Assembly: GCF_000721105.1 (NCBI RefSeq)
Contig: NZ_JOEV01000009.1
Location: forward strand, 62,001-126,000
DNA length: 64,000 nucleotides
Direction of reading: 5' to 3'
Origin: Streptomyces cellulosae
GTDB lineage: Bacteria > Actinomycetota > Actinomycetes > Streptomycetales > Streptomycetaceae
Each line of letters starts with the position of its first letter. Positions within the stretch are counted from its first letter, which is position 1. Shown here in pieces: positions 33,365 to 42,150 of this stretch. The position numbers were made by a program, and so were the translations under genes. The notes beneath the pieces were generated by a model that saw only the letters and a list, made by a program, of their open reading frames with translations, was not told where the DNA came from and made no database searches.

Positions 33365-34986
33365 GTCAGGGCCCCGATGGCCATGGGCACGCCTCGCGGC
33401 ACTCCGGTGCGCAGTTGCAGGGCCAGGGCGACGTCGGCCGCGTCGGGACGGTCGTGGCCGACGAGGTCGGCGACGGTCCAGGCCACCCGCAGGACCCGGT
33501 CGAGCCCGCGAGCGGTCAGCACGCCCCGCTCCAGGCTCCGCTCCGCCTCGTCCATGGCTCCGGGCGCGGCATGCCAGCGGCTGCGCAGCTCCCGTCCGGG
33601 CACCTCGCTGTTGGTGCGCCACGGAGTGCCGGCCATCCGGGCGAGCGCGCGGGCCCTGGCCTCCCGGACCCGGTCGGCCACGGCCGCCGTCGACTCGCCC
33701 GGGGCACCTCGGCCGCTCAGCTCGGAGCGGGTGACACGGTCCACCTCGACGCGCAGGTCGACCCGGTCGAGCAGGGGGCCGGAGAGCCTGGCCTGGTAGC
33801 GCCGGATCGCCGAGGGCGGGCAGTCGCACAGGCTGTCCGTCAGGGAGAAGCGGCCGCAGGGACAGGGATTGGCCGCCAGCACCATCAGGAACTTCGCCGG
33901 GAAGCGCACGACCCCCGCACTGCGGGCGATCACCACGTGCCCCGCCTCCAGGGGCTGCCGGAGGGCATCCAGGGCATGGCTGCTGAACTCGGGGGTCTCG
34001 TCCAAAAACAGCACCCCACGGTGAGACAGCGAGACCGCCCCGGGCCGGGCGACACCACCGCCCCCGCCGACCAGCGCCTGCATGGTCGCCGAGTGGTGCG
34101 GGGCGCAGTAGGGGGCGACGTCGACCAGGGGCTTGCCCGCGGGGAGCAGTCCGGCCACCGAGTGGACCGCGGTGACCTCCAGCGACTCCTGACGGCTGAG
34201 CCGGGGCAGGATGGCGGGCAGCCGCTCCGCGAGCATCGTCTTGCCGGCTCCTGGCGGTCCCTCCAGGAAGAGGTGATGTCCGCCCGCCGCGGCGACCTCC
34301 ACCGCCGTACGCGCCGACCTCTGGCCCACGACGTCGGCGAGGTCGTGACCCTGGTCCAGGTGCGCGGCGCCCATGCCGTGCATGCCCGTGGCGGTGCCCG
34401 TGCCCGGCAGGCGCAGGCCGGCGAGCAGCGGGTCGGGGCGGCCCGCCTCGTCGGGTTCCTCCTCGGGTACGGGTTCGTCCGCGAGGACCGCGATCAACTG
34501 CCGCAGGCTGCGCACCCCCAGGATGGAGACGTCGGGCACCAGGGAGGCCTCGGCGGCGGCGCACTCGGGCACGACCACCTGCTCGTAGCCGGCGTCGGCC
34601 GCGGCCAGCACCGCCGGGAGGATGCCCCGGACCGGCCGTACCCGTCCGTCGAGTCCCAGCTCGCCGATCATCACGATGTCGGCGAGCACCCGCGGGTCGA
34701 TCCGCTCGGCGGCGCCGAGGACGGCGCAGGCGACGGCGAGATCGAACCCGGAGCCGGCCTTCGGCACCGAGGCCGGGCTGAGCCCCACCGTCAGTTTCTT
34801 CTGCGGCCACTCGGCCCCCGAGTTCACCACCGCGGCCCGAACCCGGTCCCGGCTCTCGGTCAGGCTCTTGTCCGGGAGTCCCACCAGGGTGAACGCCGCG
34901 ACCCCGGGTTCGAGGTCGGCCTGGACCTCGACCACCACCCCCTCGACGCCCACCAGCGCCACCGAGCACGTCCGGGCGAACCCCAT
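33361..34986 (-). CDS. comM: YifB/ComM family AAA+ ATPase (Mg-chelatase-like)
   Basis: A 541-residue protein. The N-terminal ComM/Lon-protease-like domain (residues about 1-170, CSVALVGVEGVVVEVQADLEPG and VGLSPASVPKAGSGFDLAVA) precedes a Mg-chelatase-type AAA+ domain with Walker A GPPGAGKTM, Walker B VLFLDETPEF and sensor motifs. A zinc-binding CPCGRFSLTDSLCDC insertion follows. ComM is a branch-migration helicase acting in integration of transforming DNA. The ATG overlaps the yraN stop (TGATG) and its own stop overlaps dprA, giving a tight yraN-comM-dprA operon. Confidence 0.93.
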   Translation of the reverse strand: MGFARTCSVALVGVEGVVVEVQADLEPGVAAFTLVGLPDKSLTESRDRVRAAVVNSGAEWPQKKLTVGLSPASVPKAGSGFDLAVACAVLGAAERIDPRVLADIVMIGELGLDGRVRPVRGILPAVLAAADAGYEQVVVPECAAAEASLVPDVSILGVRSLRQLIAVLADEPVPEEEPDEAGRPDPLLAGLRLPGTGTATGMHGMGAAHLDQGHDLADVVGQRSARTAVEVAAAGGHHLFLEGPPGAGKTMLAERLPAILPRLSRQESLEVTAVHSVAGLLPAGKPLVDVAPYCAPHHSATMQALVGGGGGVARPGAVSLSHRGVLFLDETPEFSSHALDALRQPLEAGHVVIARSAGVVRFPAKFLMVLAANPCPCGRFSLTDSLCDCPPSAIRRYQARLSGPLLDRVDLRVEVDRVTRSELSGRGAPGESTAAVADRVREARARALARMAGTPWRTNSEVPGRELRSRWHAAPGAMDEAERSLERGVLTARGLDRVLRVAWTVADLVGHDRPDAADVALALQLRTGVPRGVPMAIGALT

Positions 34987-35348
34987 CAGGCCACCCCCCG
35001 CACATGCTCGACGACGGGTGCGCCGCGGGTGGGCAGGACGACGCCGACCAGGTCGATGCGGACGCCTCCCGGCGGTGCTCCCCCGTGGGAGTGAATCCAG
35101 TGTTCGGCGAGCCCCCGCAGCCGCTGCGCCTTGTCGGGGGTCACCGCGGACATCGGATGCTCGAAGAGACCCGTCCGCCGGGTCTTGACCTCGCAGACGA
35201 CCAGGACGTCGCCGTCCCGTGCCACGATGTCGATCTCACCGGTCCTGCCGCAGCGCCAGTTGCGCTCCAGGACCGTCATCCCGGCTTCCACCAGCCGCCG
35301 GGCGGCGAGCGTCTCACCGTACTTGCCGAGTGCACTGCGTGCGTTCAT
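34986..35348 (-). CDS. YraN family endonuclease-like protein (UPF0102)
   Basis: A 120-residue protein with the restriction-endonuclease-like fold of the YraN family: [26 protein letters not shown], then [22 protein letters not shown], which contains the D, E-x-K type metal site (D in EIDIV and the EVK). Function is unproven but it is regularly linked to DNA-uptake genes. The ATG at 35348 has GGAGG about 9 nt upstream. It heads the yraN-comM-dprA operon, and the 27-bp element shared with the M23 gene lies 57 nt upstream. Confidence 0.88.
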   Translation of the reverse strand: MNARSALGKYGETLAARRLVEAGMTVLERNWRCGRTGEIDIVARDGDVLVVCEVKTRRTGLFEHPMSAVTPDKAQRLRGLAEHWIHSHGGAPPGGVRIDLVGVVLPTRGAPVVEHVRGVA

Positions 35349-35405
35349 GTCGGCACCACCTCCGGCACCAACGGTCACGCAGCCGAGCCGACCGAGTTGA
35401 TCTTG

Positions 35406-35432
35406 GTGGACTACTCGCCGGTTGTGGAAAAC
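35406..35432 (-). promoter_or_regulatory. copy B of the 27-bp element, upstream of yraN-comM-dprA
   Basis: Read on the minus strand it has TCCACAACCGG, one variable base, then GAGTAGTCCAC, matching the element at 29314-29340 at 25 of 27 positions. It is in the orientation of yraN and 57 nt before its start. TTTTCCACA within it resembles a DnaA box. Confidence 0.6.
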
Positions 35433-35469
35433 TCCGTCACTTCCGCGAGGGATCACCCCGCCGAAGGCT

Positions 35470-35778
35470 TCAGCCGCCGGGCATCTCCAGATCGTTCTTG
35501 TTCAGCTCCTCGATGTTCACGTCCTTGAACGTAAGCACCCGGACCTGCTTCACGAAGCGAGCCGGCCGGTACATGTCCCACACCCAGGCATCCGCCATCG
35601 ACACCTCGAAGAACACCTCACCCTGGACCGAGTGCACCTGCATCTCGTAGTCGTTGGTGAGGTAGAAGCGCCGCTCGGTCTCGATCACGTATTTGAACAG
35701 ACCGACGACATCGCGGTACTCCCGGTAGAGCTTGAGCTCCATCTCGGTCTCGTACTTCTCGAGGTCCTCGGCGCTCAT
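35470..35778 (-). CDS. DUF2469 domain protein
   Basis: A 102-residue cytosolic protein of the actinobacterial DUF2469 family, function unknown. It starts [41 protein letters not shown] and contains the aromatic-rich block [17 protein letters not shown], both highly conserved. The ATG has AAGGGGAAC directly upstream, an ideal ribosome site. It lies between the nudix gene and yraN. Its strict conservation in this ribosome/secretion neighbourhood suggests a housekeeping role. Confidence 0.9.
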   Translation of the reverse strand: MSAEDLEKYETEMELKLYREYRDVVGLFKYVIETERRFYLTNDYEMQVHSVQGEVFFEVSMADAWVWDMYRPARFVKQVRVLTFKDVNIEELNKNDLEMPGG

Positions 35779-35834
35779 GGCATGTTCCCCTTCAGCCGTG
35801 CGATCCCCCCATTGTGCGCCAGTCCCGCGAGCCC

Positions 35835-36362
35835 CTAGACGATTTCGGTGTCCAGGGTCACGGGCCCGGCCGGGGGACCTTCGTCGAGCAGCCGCTGGAG
35901 CAGCTCGGCGAGTCTGGTCGGATACACCGTCTCATGTGCCCGGGTCAGTTCCTGACACGTCCACCAGCGCGCTCCGGCGACGCTGCGCCGCTCCAGCTCG
36001 GTCAGGGCCGTCGCCCCGGTCGCCGTAGTGGTGGTACGGGCCAGGTAGTACCACTCGTCCTGGTCCCAGCGGCGGCCCGCGAACGGAAACGAGCACATCC
36101 GCCGCCAGAGCACCGGGCCGAGGTCGACCTCGGTGATGCCGGTCTCCTCCGCGAGTTCCCTGAGCGCGGCCTCTTCACGAGTCTCGTCCCCCTCCAGGCC
36201 GCCGCCGGGTGTGAACCACCAGTCGTCGGCCGGATCGTCCGGCTCATGGCCGTGCAGCAGCAGGATGCGGTCCTGAGGATCGAGCAGCACCACCCGGGAC
36301 ACCTTGCGCAGCCCGCCTTCCCGGAAGCCCTCGGGAGACGTGTCGTCCGCCTCAGTGGGCAC
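35835..36362 (-). CDS. NUDIX hydrolase
   Basis: A 175-residue NUDIX pyrophosphohydrolase. The 23-residue Nudix box is complete, from GLEGDETREEAAL through RELAEETGI, with the R-E-x2-E-E metal site. The flanking strands (SRVVLLDPQDRILLLHGHEPDD, WYYLARTT) fit the fold. It would cleave nucleoside diphosphates linked to another moiety; the substrate is unknown. The GTG at 36362 overlaps the end of the upstream signal-peptidase gene by 11 nt and has GGAG 7-8 nt upstream. It is part of the long leftward operon. Confidence 0.9.
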   Translation of the reverse strand: MPTEADDTSPEGFREGGLRKVSRVVLLDPQDRILLLHGHEPDDPADDWWFTPGGGLEGDETREEAALRELAEETGITEVDLGPVLWRRMCSFPFAGRRWDQDEWYYLARTTTTATGATALTELERRSVAGARWWTCQELTRAHETVYPTRLAELLQRLLDEGPPAGPVTLDTEIV

Positions 36363-37125
36363 GGGCGGGCTCCGTCCGGGTCCGGGAGCGGCCGCCCACC
36401 CGCTGGGCGATCGGGCCGTACGCGCCACCGCCGAGGACGAGCACCGCACCGGCGACGATCAGGACGACGATCGTCCGCAGCGGACCGGGCGTGGAGAGCG
36501 GGCCGAGCGTCTGGAAGCCGGTGGGCTTCTTCAGCATGCCCTTCATGGGCCATACGACGGCGTCCACCCGGGCCCTCACGGCGTTCTGCGACACCGTGCC
36601 GCCGGCCGCGTCGCTCAGGTGGGCCGAGGAGTCCAGGGAGCCCTGGCGCTCGTCACCGAGCAGGAAAAGCCGGCCCTTGGGCACCGTCACGGTCGGGATG
36701 ACCTTGTCCTCGGCGACGCTGCCCGCCGGCAGATACGGTTCGTCGATCTGCTTGCCGTTGACGGTCAGCTTGCCCTTCGTGCAGCAGGACACCGTGTCCC
36801 CGCCGACAGCGACGACGCGCTTGACCACGAGGGCGTTACTCACCCAGGCCGTGTCCTTGAAGACGACCACGTCGCCCCGGCGTACCTCGTCACCGTCCAC
36901 GCGCTCGGCCATGACCCGGTCACCGGCGGCGATCGTGGGCGACATCGAGCTGGTGGGCACGGTGTACGGCCGGTAGAGCACCGCTCCCCAGGCGAAGGCT
37001 CCCAGGAACAGCACAATGCCCAGTGCGACGGCCAGTCCGGACAGTCGCTGTCCGGTCCGGCTGCCCACCGGGCCCGTGCCTGTGCCGCCGCTGTGCGGGG
37101 CCGTACGTGTCGTGCTCTCACCCAT
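36352..37125 (-). CDS. lepB: type I signal peptidase (fourth of four)
   Basis: A 257-residue membrane serine protease that removes signal peptides. An N-terminal transmembrane helix (LAVALGIVLFLGAFAWGAVLY) is followed by the nucleophile motif PTSSMSPTI, the general-base lysine in LVVKRVVAVGGD and the box LLGDERQGSLDS. It differs from its neighbours in having a second C-terminal helix (TIVVLIVAGAVLVLGGGA) and a basic tail. GDER replaces the more usual GDNR/GDHR. It is the last of four tandem paralogues, 77 nt after the third. Confidence 0.92.
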   Translation of the reverse strand: MGESTTRTAPHSGGTGTGPVGSRTGQRLSGLAVALGIVLFLGAFAWGAVLYRPYTVPTSSMSPTIAAGDRVMAERVDGDEVRRGDVVVFKDTAWVSNALVVKRVVAVGGDTVSCCTKGKLTVNGKQIDEPYLPAGSVAEDKVIPTVTVPKGRLFLLGDERQGSLDSSAHLSDAAGGTVSQNAVRARVDAVVWPMKGMLKKPTGFQTLGPLSTPGPLRTIVVLIVAGAVLVLGGGAYGPIAQRVGGRSRTRTEPARAH

Positions 37126-37202
37126 GGGTCCGCACCCTACCCGGCGGTACCTGACCCGGTCAGCCCCTCCGGCCGACCAAGGTCATCGCCGCACCGGGAA
37201 CC

Positions 37203-38180
37203 TCAGCGCGTCTCGGCGGCCGAGGTCTTCCTGCGGCGCCACAGCGCCACCGGCACGACCCCGGCGAGGGCGAGCCCGTTCGGGGCGACCGTGAGGGCGG
37301 CCGAGGCCGACGACTTGGTGTCGAGGCCCTTCTGGTCGAAGGTGTCAGGGACCGGCAGGGTGCCCCAGCGGTTGATCGGCCAGGCCTTCACGACGGCTCG
37401 CCCGACGACGTCGTCCACCGGAACCATGCCGTGGTGCTTGTCGCTCTGGTTGTAGCGCGAGTCACGCGAGTTCTGCCGGTGGTCGCCCATCACCCAGATG
37501 TAGCCCTTGGGCACCTTCACCGTGAACCGGCCGCCCTGGTCGTCGACGCTGCACGGGGTGTTGCCGGGATACACGTACGGCTCGTTCAGCGCCTTCCCGT
37601 TGACCATGAGCGGGCCGCTGTCCTTGCAGGAGACGGTGTCGCCGCCCACGCCGATGACGCGCTTGATCAGGTCCTTCTCCTCCGCGGACGGCATCAGGCC
37701 GATCCAGCTGAGGAACGTCTGCACCGCGTTCGGGTTGGCCGTCGGCTCGCCCGCCAGCCAGTTGTCGGGGTCGTGGAAGACCACGACCTCACCGCGCTCG
37801 GGCTCGGAGCCGAACCACGGGGTGAGCTTGTCGACCAGAACGCGGTCACCCTCCTGGAGGGTGTTCTGCATCGAGTCGGACGGGATCGAGAACGCCTGCA
37901 CCAGGAAGGTCTTGATCAGCAGCGCCAGCACGAGCGCGATACCGATCAGGATGGGCAGCTCCTTCCAGAAGGAGCGCGGCTTCTTCGCCTGGGGCGCCGA
38001 GTCGCCGGATCCCCGGCCGTCCGTCCCGGTCTGCTCGGCCGTCGTGCCCTCCTGTGCCGCACCGGCGTCATTCCCGGAGGTCACGGCGCTGTCCGCGGCC
38101 GGGACGGCGCTCTCCGCGGGGCGTCCGCGGGGTTCCTCGCCATCGTGCCCGGACCGTGCGCCAACCGCCACATCCCCCAC
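37203..38180 (-). CDS. lepB: type I signal peptidase (third of four)
   Basis: A 325-residue signal peptidase. A cytoplasmic, acidic/Ser-rich N-terminal region of about 70 residues precedes the transmembrane helix (LPILIGIALVLALLIKTFLVQA) and the catalytic motifs IPSDSMQNTL (Ser) and LIKRVIGVGGD (Lys), with VMGDHRQNSRDSR. A C-terminal hydrophobic segment (LTVAPNGLALAGVVPVALW) may be a second anchor. The GTG at 38180 is well supported by AAGGAG 5-6 nt upstream, although it lies 113 nt inside the preceding gene. Confidence 0.92.
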   Translation of the reverse strand: MGDVAVGARSGHDGEEPRGRPAESAVPAADSAVTSGNDAGAAQEGTTAEQTGTDGRGSGDSAPQAKKPRSFWKELPILIGIALVLALLIKTFLVQAFSIPSDSMQNTLQEGDRVLVDKLTPWFGSEPERGEVVVFHDPDNWLAGEPTANPNAVQTFLSWIGLMPSAEEKDLIKRVIGVGGDTVSCKDSGPLMVNGKALNEPYVYPGNTPCSVDDQGGRFTVKVPKGYIWVMGDHRQNSRDSRYNQSDKHHGMVPVDDVVGRAVVKAWPINRWGTLPVPDTFDQKGLDTKSSASAALTVAPNGLALAGVVPVALWRRRKTSAAETR

Positions 38181-39171
38181 GCCAACTCCTTACTCTGTGC
38201 CGCTGCCGCCTGCGCCGTACCCGGTGCAGACCCACCACTCCCATAACGAGCGGGAGTTCCGCAGGGCTCGGGAGTTGGACCGATCCGTTCGGACCGTCGG
38301 GAGCAACCCTAAGCGACGGCGGACCAGCCGCGGTCGACCCGGCTGCCGAGTCGGACACGGAGGCGTAGGTTTTGGGCTCCTCCAGCTCGCTCCAGTGCCC
38401 GAACGGCCAGGCGATGACCTTGGCCCGACCCACCACGGAGTCCACGGAGACCGTGCCGCCGTAGTCGGTGTTCTGGTGCGCGCGGGAGTCCGCGGAGTTG
38501 CCCCGGTGGTCGCCCATCACCCACAGCCGCCCCGGCGGGACGGTGATGTTGAACGGCGTCTCGGACGGGGCGTTGCCGGGATACAGGTAGTTCTCGTTCA
38601 GGGGAACGTCGTTGACGGTGACCCGGCCCTGCGCGTCGCAGCACTTGACGTGGTCGCCGCCGACGCCGACGACCCGCTTGATGAGGTCCTTCTCGTTGTC
38701 CGAGGGCAGCAGGCCGATGAAGGTGAGCCCCTCCTTGACCTGCTTGACGACGACGGGGTCGTCCTTCTTCGTGGCCGGCTGCTCGTCCTGGAGCCAGCCG
38801 CCCGGGTCCTTGAAGACGACGACGTCCCCGCGCTCGGGCTTGGAGCCGAACCACGGGGTGAACTTGTCGACCAGGACCCGGTCGCCGATCTGGATGGTCT
38901 GCTCCATGGAGCCGGACGGGATCACGAACGCCTGGACGAGGAAGGTCTTCAGGACGAGGGCGATGAGGACGGCGACGCCGACGAGGAGAGGTATCTCCTT
39001 GATCGCGGAACGCCTGCGGCGCCGCTTGACCTTGCGCTGGAGCTTGCGCCGCTCGGCACGGCTGCGTCCCGGTCCCGCGCCCGTGCCGGCCAGGGCGCGT
39101 CGGGAGCCGGTGGGCAGCAGATTCTCGGCCGCGCTGGACGACGTACCGCGTGGTCGGCCGCGGTTACCCAT
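38068..39171 (-). CDS. lepB: type I signal peptidase (second of four) with long 3' overlap
   Basis: A 367-residue signal peptidase. A very basic N-terminus (RKLQRKVKRRRRRSAIKE) precedes the helix VGVAVLIALVLKTFLVQA. The active site is IPSGSMEQTI (Ser) and LIKRVVGVGGD (Lys), with VMGDHRGNSADSR. After residue about 315 the sequence becomes Arg-rich and unlike a folded domain (HRVRRRRQRHRV onward). That part is read through the first 113 nt of the next signal-peptidase gene in another frame, so the native C-terminus may have been lost to a frameshift or stop loss. Confidence 0.9.
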   Translation of the reverse strand: MGNRGRPRGTSSSAAENLLPTGSRRALAGTGAGPGRSRAERRKLQRKVKRRRRRSAIKEIPLLVGVAVLIALVLKTFLVQAFVIPSGSMEQTIQIGDRVLVDKFTPWFGSKPERGDVVVFKDPGGWLQDEQPATKKDDPVVVKQVKEGLTFIGLLPSDNEKDLIKRVVGVGGDHVKCCDAQGRVTVNDVPLNENYLYPGNAPSETPFNITVPPGRLWVMGDHRGNSADSRAHQNTDYGGTVSVDSVVGRAKVIAWPFGHWSELEEPKTYASVSDSAAGSTAAGPPSLRVAPDGPNGSVQLPSPAELPLVMGVVGLHRVRRRRQRHRVRSWRGGCGGWRTVRARWRGTPRTPRGERRPGRGQRRDLRE

Positions 39172-39895
39172 GGGCGCCCACCGGGGTCGGCTCTTCGGCG
39201 GCCGGCACGCGCGCGTAGGCGGCGGGACGGCGCAGCCGGGCGAAGCGGTCGCCGGGCCACAGGATCCAGTCGGCCCGGCCGATGACGTCGTCGACCGGGA
39301 TCATGCCGCCGCCCGGGGAGCCCAGATGGTCGCGGGAGTCGCTGGAGTTGCCGCGATGGTCACCCAGGACGAAGAGAGTGCCCGGGGGCACGTCGACGTC
39401 GAAGGGCACCGTGGACGGGCTGTCGCCGGGGTACAGGAAGGTCGACTCGTCGACGGACCGGCCGTTCACCTCGATCCTCCCCTCCTTGTCACAGCAGACC
39501 ACATGGTCTCCCCCCACACCGACAACGCGTTTGATGTAGTCGGAATCCCCGAAGTACCCGGTTCCGTCGAACACGATGACATCGCCGCGCCGCGGATCGG
39601 CACCGAAACGGTACGCCAACTTATTTACGAGAACGCGGTCCCCGATCCTCAATCCGTTTTCCATGGATCCGCTGGGAATCTGGAAGGGCTGCACCACGAA
39701 GGTGCCGAGCAGCAGCACGAACACCAGGCAGACCAGCAGCGTGAGGGTGATCCGACCGCCGGGTACCGACTCGGCGGCCCGTGACACCAACGCGAAACGC
39801 GACCGGCCCTCCGGTCCTCCCGGGTCCGAGATCTCCTCGGCATCGGAAGGGCGGGAGGAGCGGTCGCGCTCCGTCGGCTGTGCTTCGGTGTCCAT
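39164..39895 (-). CDS. lepB: type I signal peptidase (first of four)
   Basis: A 243-residue signal peptidase with one N-terminal transmembrane helix (ITLTLLVCLVFVLLLGTFVV). Its active site is IPSGSMENGL (Ser) and YIKRVVGVGGD (Lys), and it has the conserved VLGDHRGNSSDSR. The ATG at 39895 is 9 nt after a -10-like TAGCAT (39910-39905), so an internal, nearly leaderless promoter may serve the signal-peptidase cluster separately from rplS. Its stop overlaps the next gene by 8 nt. Confidence 0.92.
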   Translation of the reverse strand: MDTEAQPTERDRSSRPSDAEEISDPGGPEGRSRFALVSRAAESVPGGRITLTLLVCLVFVLLLGTFVVQPFQIPSGSMENGLRIGDRVLVNKLAYRFGADPRRGDVIVFDGTGYFGDSDYIKRVVGVGGDHVVCCDKEGRIEVNGRSVDESTFLYPGDSPSTVPFDVDVPPGTLFVLGDHRGNSSDSRDHLGSPGGGMIPVDDVIGRADWILWPGDRFARLRRPAAYARVPAAEEPTPVGAHG

Positions 39896-39940
39896 CGGGG
39901 CCAGATGCTATCCGGCCCCGCTGTGACGCCCGAGAAGCGC

Positions 39941-40291
39941 TCAGTTCTCGCGCTTCTCCTTGATCTTCGCGGCCTTGCCGCGCAGCTCGCGCAGGTAGTA
40001 CAGCTTCGCGCGACGCACGTCACCGCGCGTGACGAGCTCGATCTTCTCGACGATCGGGGTGTGCACCGGGAAGGTGCGCTCGACGCCGACGGAGAACGAG
40101 ACCTTGCGGACCGTGAAGGTCTCGCGGACACCGGCGCCCTGACGGCGGATGACGACGCCCTTGAACTGCTGCACACGGGAGCGGTTGCCCTCGATGACGC
40201 GCACGTGGACGTTGACGGTGTCACCCGGGCGGAAGGCCGGGATGTCGCTGCGCAGCGACGCGGAGTCGACGGTGTCGAGCAGGTTGGACAT
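39941..40291 (-). CDS. rplS: 50S ribosomal protein L19
   Basis: A 116-residue L19 at the 30S-50S interface. The core reads [47 protein letters not shown] and [20 protein letters not shown]. The ATG at 40291 gives the family length. A GTG at 40318 would add nine residues and lacks a ribosome site. It follows trmD with a gap of 130 nt that contains a small hairpin. Confidence 0.96.
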   Translation of the reverse strand: MSNLLDTVDSASLRSDIPAFRPGDTVNVHVRVIEGNRSRVQQFKGVVIRRQGAGVRETFTVRKVSFSVGVERTFPVHTPIVEKIELVTRGDVRRAKLYYLRELRGKAAKIKEKREN

Positions 40292-40370
40292 TTCGTCTGC
40301 TTTCTTCGCTGATGCCACAGGTCATCAACGGAACTAGGGTGTCGAGAAGGATGCTGTCCACGTCGGGGCG

Positions 40371-40405
40371 GGCGTCGTGTCCCCCTGTGGCAGGGGCGCA
40401 CGCCG
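40371..40405 (-). terminator. small hairpin between trmD and rplS
   Basis: CCCCTG (40382-40387) and CAGGGG (40391-40396) with a 3-nt loop, with partial outer pairing of GGCGT with ACGCC. It may attenuate transcription from trmD into rplS. Confidence 0.4.
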
Positions 40406-40421
40406 GACGCACAACAGCGAC

Positions 40422-41255
40422 CTATTGTTCCACGCCCTCTGTCCTGCGCCAAAATCGGCCGTACGGCTCCCCCTCGGGGTCCGGTGCCCAGCCCAGGATG
40501 GAGAGCATCTCGCGGTCCTTCTTGTCGAAGGCCTTGGGGTCGCAGCGTTCGATCAGGTCGGGCCGGTGGGCTGTCGTACGCCTGAGTGCCTCGTCGCGGC
40601 GCCAGCGCGCGATCTTGCCGTGATGTCCGCTGAGCAGCACGTCCGGGATCCCGTGTCCGCGCCACTCGGGCGGCTTGGTGTAGACGGGGCCCTCCAGGAG
40701 GTTGGCCATGGCTCCGGGTGCGAAGGAGTCGTCCCGGTGGGACTCGGCGTTGCCCAGGACGCCGGGCAGCAGCCGGGCCACGGCCTCCGTGATGACGAGG
40801 ACGGCCGCCTCGCCGCCGGCCAGCACGTAGTCGCCGATGGAGACCTCGTGGACGGGTATCCGGGTGGCGTACTCGTCGATGACGCGGCGGTCGATGCCCT
40901 CGTAGCGGGCCGGCGTGAAGAGCAGCCAGGGACGCGCGGAGAGCTCGACGGCGAGTTCCTGGGTGAAGGGACGGCCGCTGGGCGTGGGGACGATCAGGGC
41001 GGGCGCGTGGGAGCCCGTCTCGTAGCCGTCCGCGAGGACGGAGTCCAGCGCATCGCCCCAGGGTTCGGTCTTCATGACCATGCCCGGTCCGCCGCCGTAC
41101 GGCGTGTCGTCGACCGTGTTGTGCCGGTCGTACGTCCACGAACGCAGGTCGTGGACGTGCACGTCCAGCTGTCCACGCGCGCGTGCCTTGCCGACGAGGG
41201 AGACGTTCAAGGGGTCGAGGTACTCGGGGAAGATCGTGACGACGTCGAGCCTCAT
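40422..41255 (-). CDS. trmD: tRNA (guanine37-N1)-methyltransferase
   Basis: A 277-residue SPOUT methyltransferase that forms m1G37 in tRNA and prevents frameshifting. The N-terminus is typical ([16 protein letters not shown]). The trefoil-knot cofactor site is seen in [39 protein letters not shown] and [13 protein letters not shown]. The ATG at 41255 overlaps the rimM stop (ATGA). A C-terminal extension of about 30 residues beyond the usual RRxxALRRT end ([14 protein letters not shown]) is seen in actinobacteria. Confidence 0.95.
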   Translation of the reverse strand: MRLDVVTIFPEYLDPLNVSLVGKARARGQLDVHVHDLRSWTYDRHNTVDDTPYGGGPGMVMKTEPWGDALDSVLADGYETGSHAPALIVPTPSGRPFTQELAVELSARPWLLFTPARYEGIDRRVIDEYATRIPVHEVSIGDYVLAGGEAAVLVITEAVARLLPGVLGNAESHRDDSFAPGAMANLLEGPVYTKPPEWRGHGIPDVLLSGHHGKIARWRRDEALRRTTAHRPDLIERCDPKAFDKKDREMLSILGWAPDPEGEPYGRFWRRTEGVEQ

Positions 41256-41797
41256 GCGCTGTCGTCCCTGCTGGAGGCGATCTCCGCCTGGTCGTCGATC
41301 AGCCCGGGCGGCGGGTCGATGACCGCCTTCTGCTCCTCGATGTCGATCTCCGTGACGATCTCCTCGACGAAGGGGATCAGGACCTCGCTGCCGTCGGGGC
41401 GCTCCACGACGAACAGGTCCTGCGAGGGCAGGTGCGAGATCTCGGTGATCCGGCCGACCTCGACGCCGTCCTTCGTCACCACGTCCAGGTCCATCAGCTG
41501 GTGGTCGTAGTACTCGTCCTCCTCCTCGGGGAGCACCTCCGGGTCCACCTCGGCGATCAGGAGGGTGTTGCGCAGCGCCTCGGCGGCGGTGCGGTCCTTC
41601 ACGCCCTCGAAGCGCAGAAGGAGACGGCCGCTGTGGACGCGGCCGGTCTCGACGGTGAGGGGGCCCGTGGAGGCGGGGTCCGTGAGCAGGACGGCGCCGG
41701 GCGCGAGCCTCAGCTCCGGCTCGTCGGTACGGACCTCGACGGTGACCTCACCCTTGATGCCGTGGGCACGGCCGATGCGAGCGACTACCAGCTGCAC
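41252..41797 (-). CDS. rimM: 16S rRNA processing protein RimM
   Basis: A 181-residue 30S maturation factor. The N-terminal domain begins [23 protein letters not shown], and the PRC-barrel domain is recognised by [29 protein letters not shown] and [14 protein letters not shown]. It helps assemble the 30S head around S19. The GTG at 41797 has GGAG about 11 nt upstream, and its stop overlaps trmD. A GC-rich hairpin lies between khpA and this gene. Confidence 0.94.
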   Translation of the reverse strand: MQLVVARIGRAHGIKGEVTVEVRTDEPELRLAPGAVLLTDPASTGPLTVETGRVHSGRLLLRFEGVKDRTAAEALRNTLLIAEVDPEVLPEEEDEYYDHQLMDLDVVTKDGVEVGRITEISHLPSQDLFVVERPDGSEVLIPFVEEIVTEIDIEEQKAVIDPPPGLIDDQAEIASSRDDSA

Positions 41798-41852
41798 TGT
41801 GCTTGCTTCTCCTGATCTCCGACAGCCTCTACGGGACTGCGTGCACGACAAC

Positions 41853-41886
41853 GGGCCGGGGACGGCCCAGTGGCCCTCCCCGGCCC
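41853..41886 (-). terminator. GC-rich hairpin between khpA and rimM
   Basis: GGGCCGGGGA (41853-41862) pairs perfectly with TCCCCGGCCC (41877-41886), and GGCC/GGCC pair inside. It lies 20 nt after the khpA stop within an otherwise continuous ribosomal operon, so it is more likely an attenuator than a full terminator. Confidence 0.6.
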
Positions 41887-41905
41887 GAGCCGGTGCTGCG
41901 TTGCG

Positions 41906-42145
41906 TCAGCGGACGTGGTCCACGTCGACGAGGTCGACGCGGACACCGCGGCCGCCGATGGCGCCCACGACCGTGCGCAGGGCGCGTGCGGTGCGGCCGT
42001 TGCGGCCGATCACCTTGCCGAGGTCGTCCGGGTGGACCCGGACTTCCAGCACACGACCACGACGCAGGTCACGCGAGGCGACCTGCACGTCGTCAGGGTT
42101 GTCGACGATGCCCTTCACGAGGTGCTCAAGCGCCTCTTCGAGCAT
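41906..42145 (-). CDS. khpA: KH-domain RNA-binding protein KhpA
   Basis: A 79-residue single KH-domain protein. The GxxG loop is GKVIGRNGRTARALR, and LEEALEHLVKGIVDNPDDVQV is the usual start. It binds RNA, in other bacteria with the partner KhpB/Jag. Encoded 5 nt after rpsP, it is part of the rpsP-khpA-rimM-trmD-rplS operon. Confidence 0.93.
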   Translation of the reverse strand: MLEEALEHLVKGIVDNPDDVQVASRDLRRGRVLEVRVHPDDLGKVIGRNGRTARALRTVVGAIGGRGVRVDLVDVDHVR

Positions 42146-42150
42146 GCTGC

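Noticed and set aside
32204..35005. A single 933-codon frame suggesting a DprA fusion
   Set aside because: Only the part up to 33364 is DprA. The rest is an out-of-frame reading of comM, and the comM-dprA junction is a normal GTGA overlap.
33361..35348. Active natural competence locus
   Set aside because: dprA, comM and yraN are widespread in bacteria not known to be naturally competent, and no comEA/comEC-type uptake genes are in the window.
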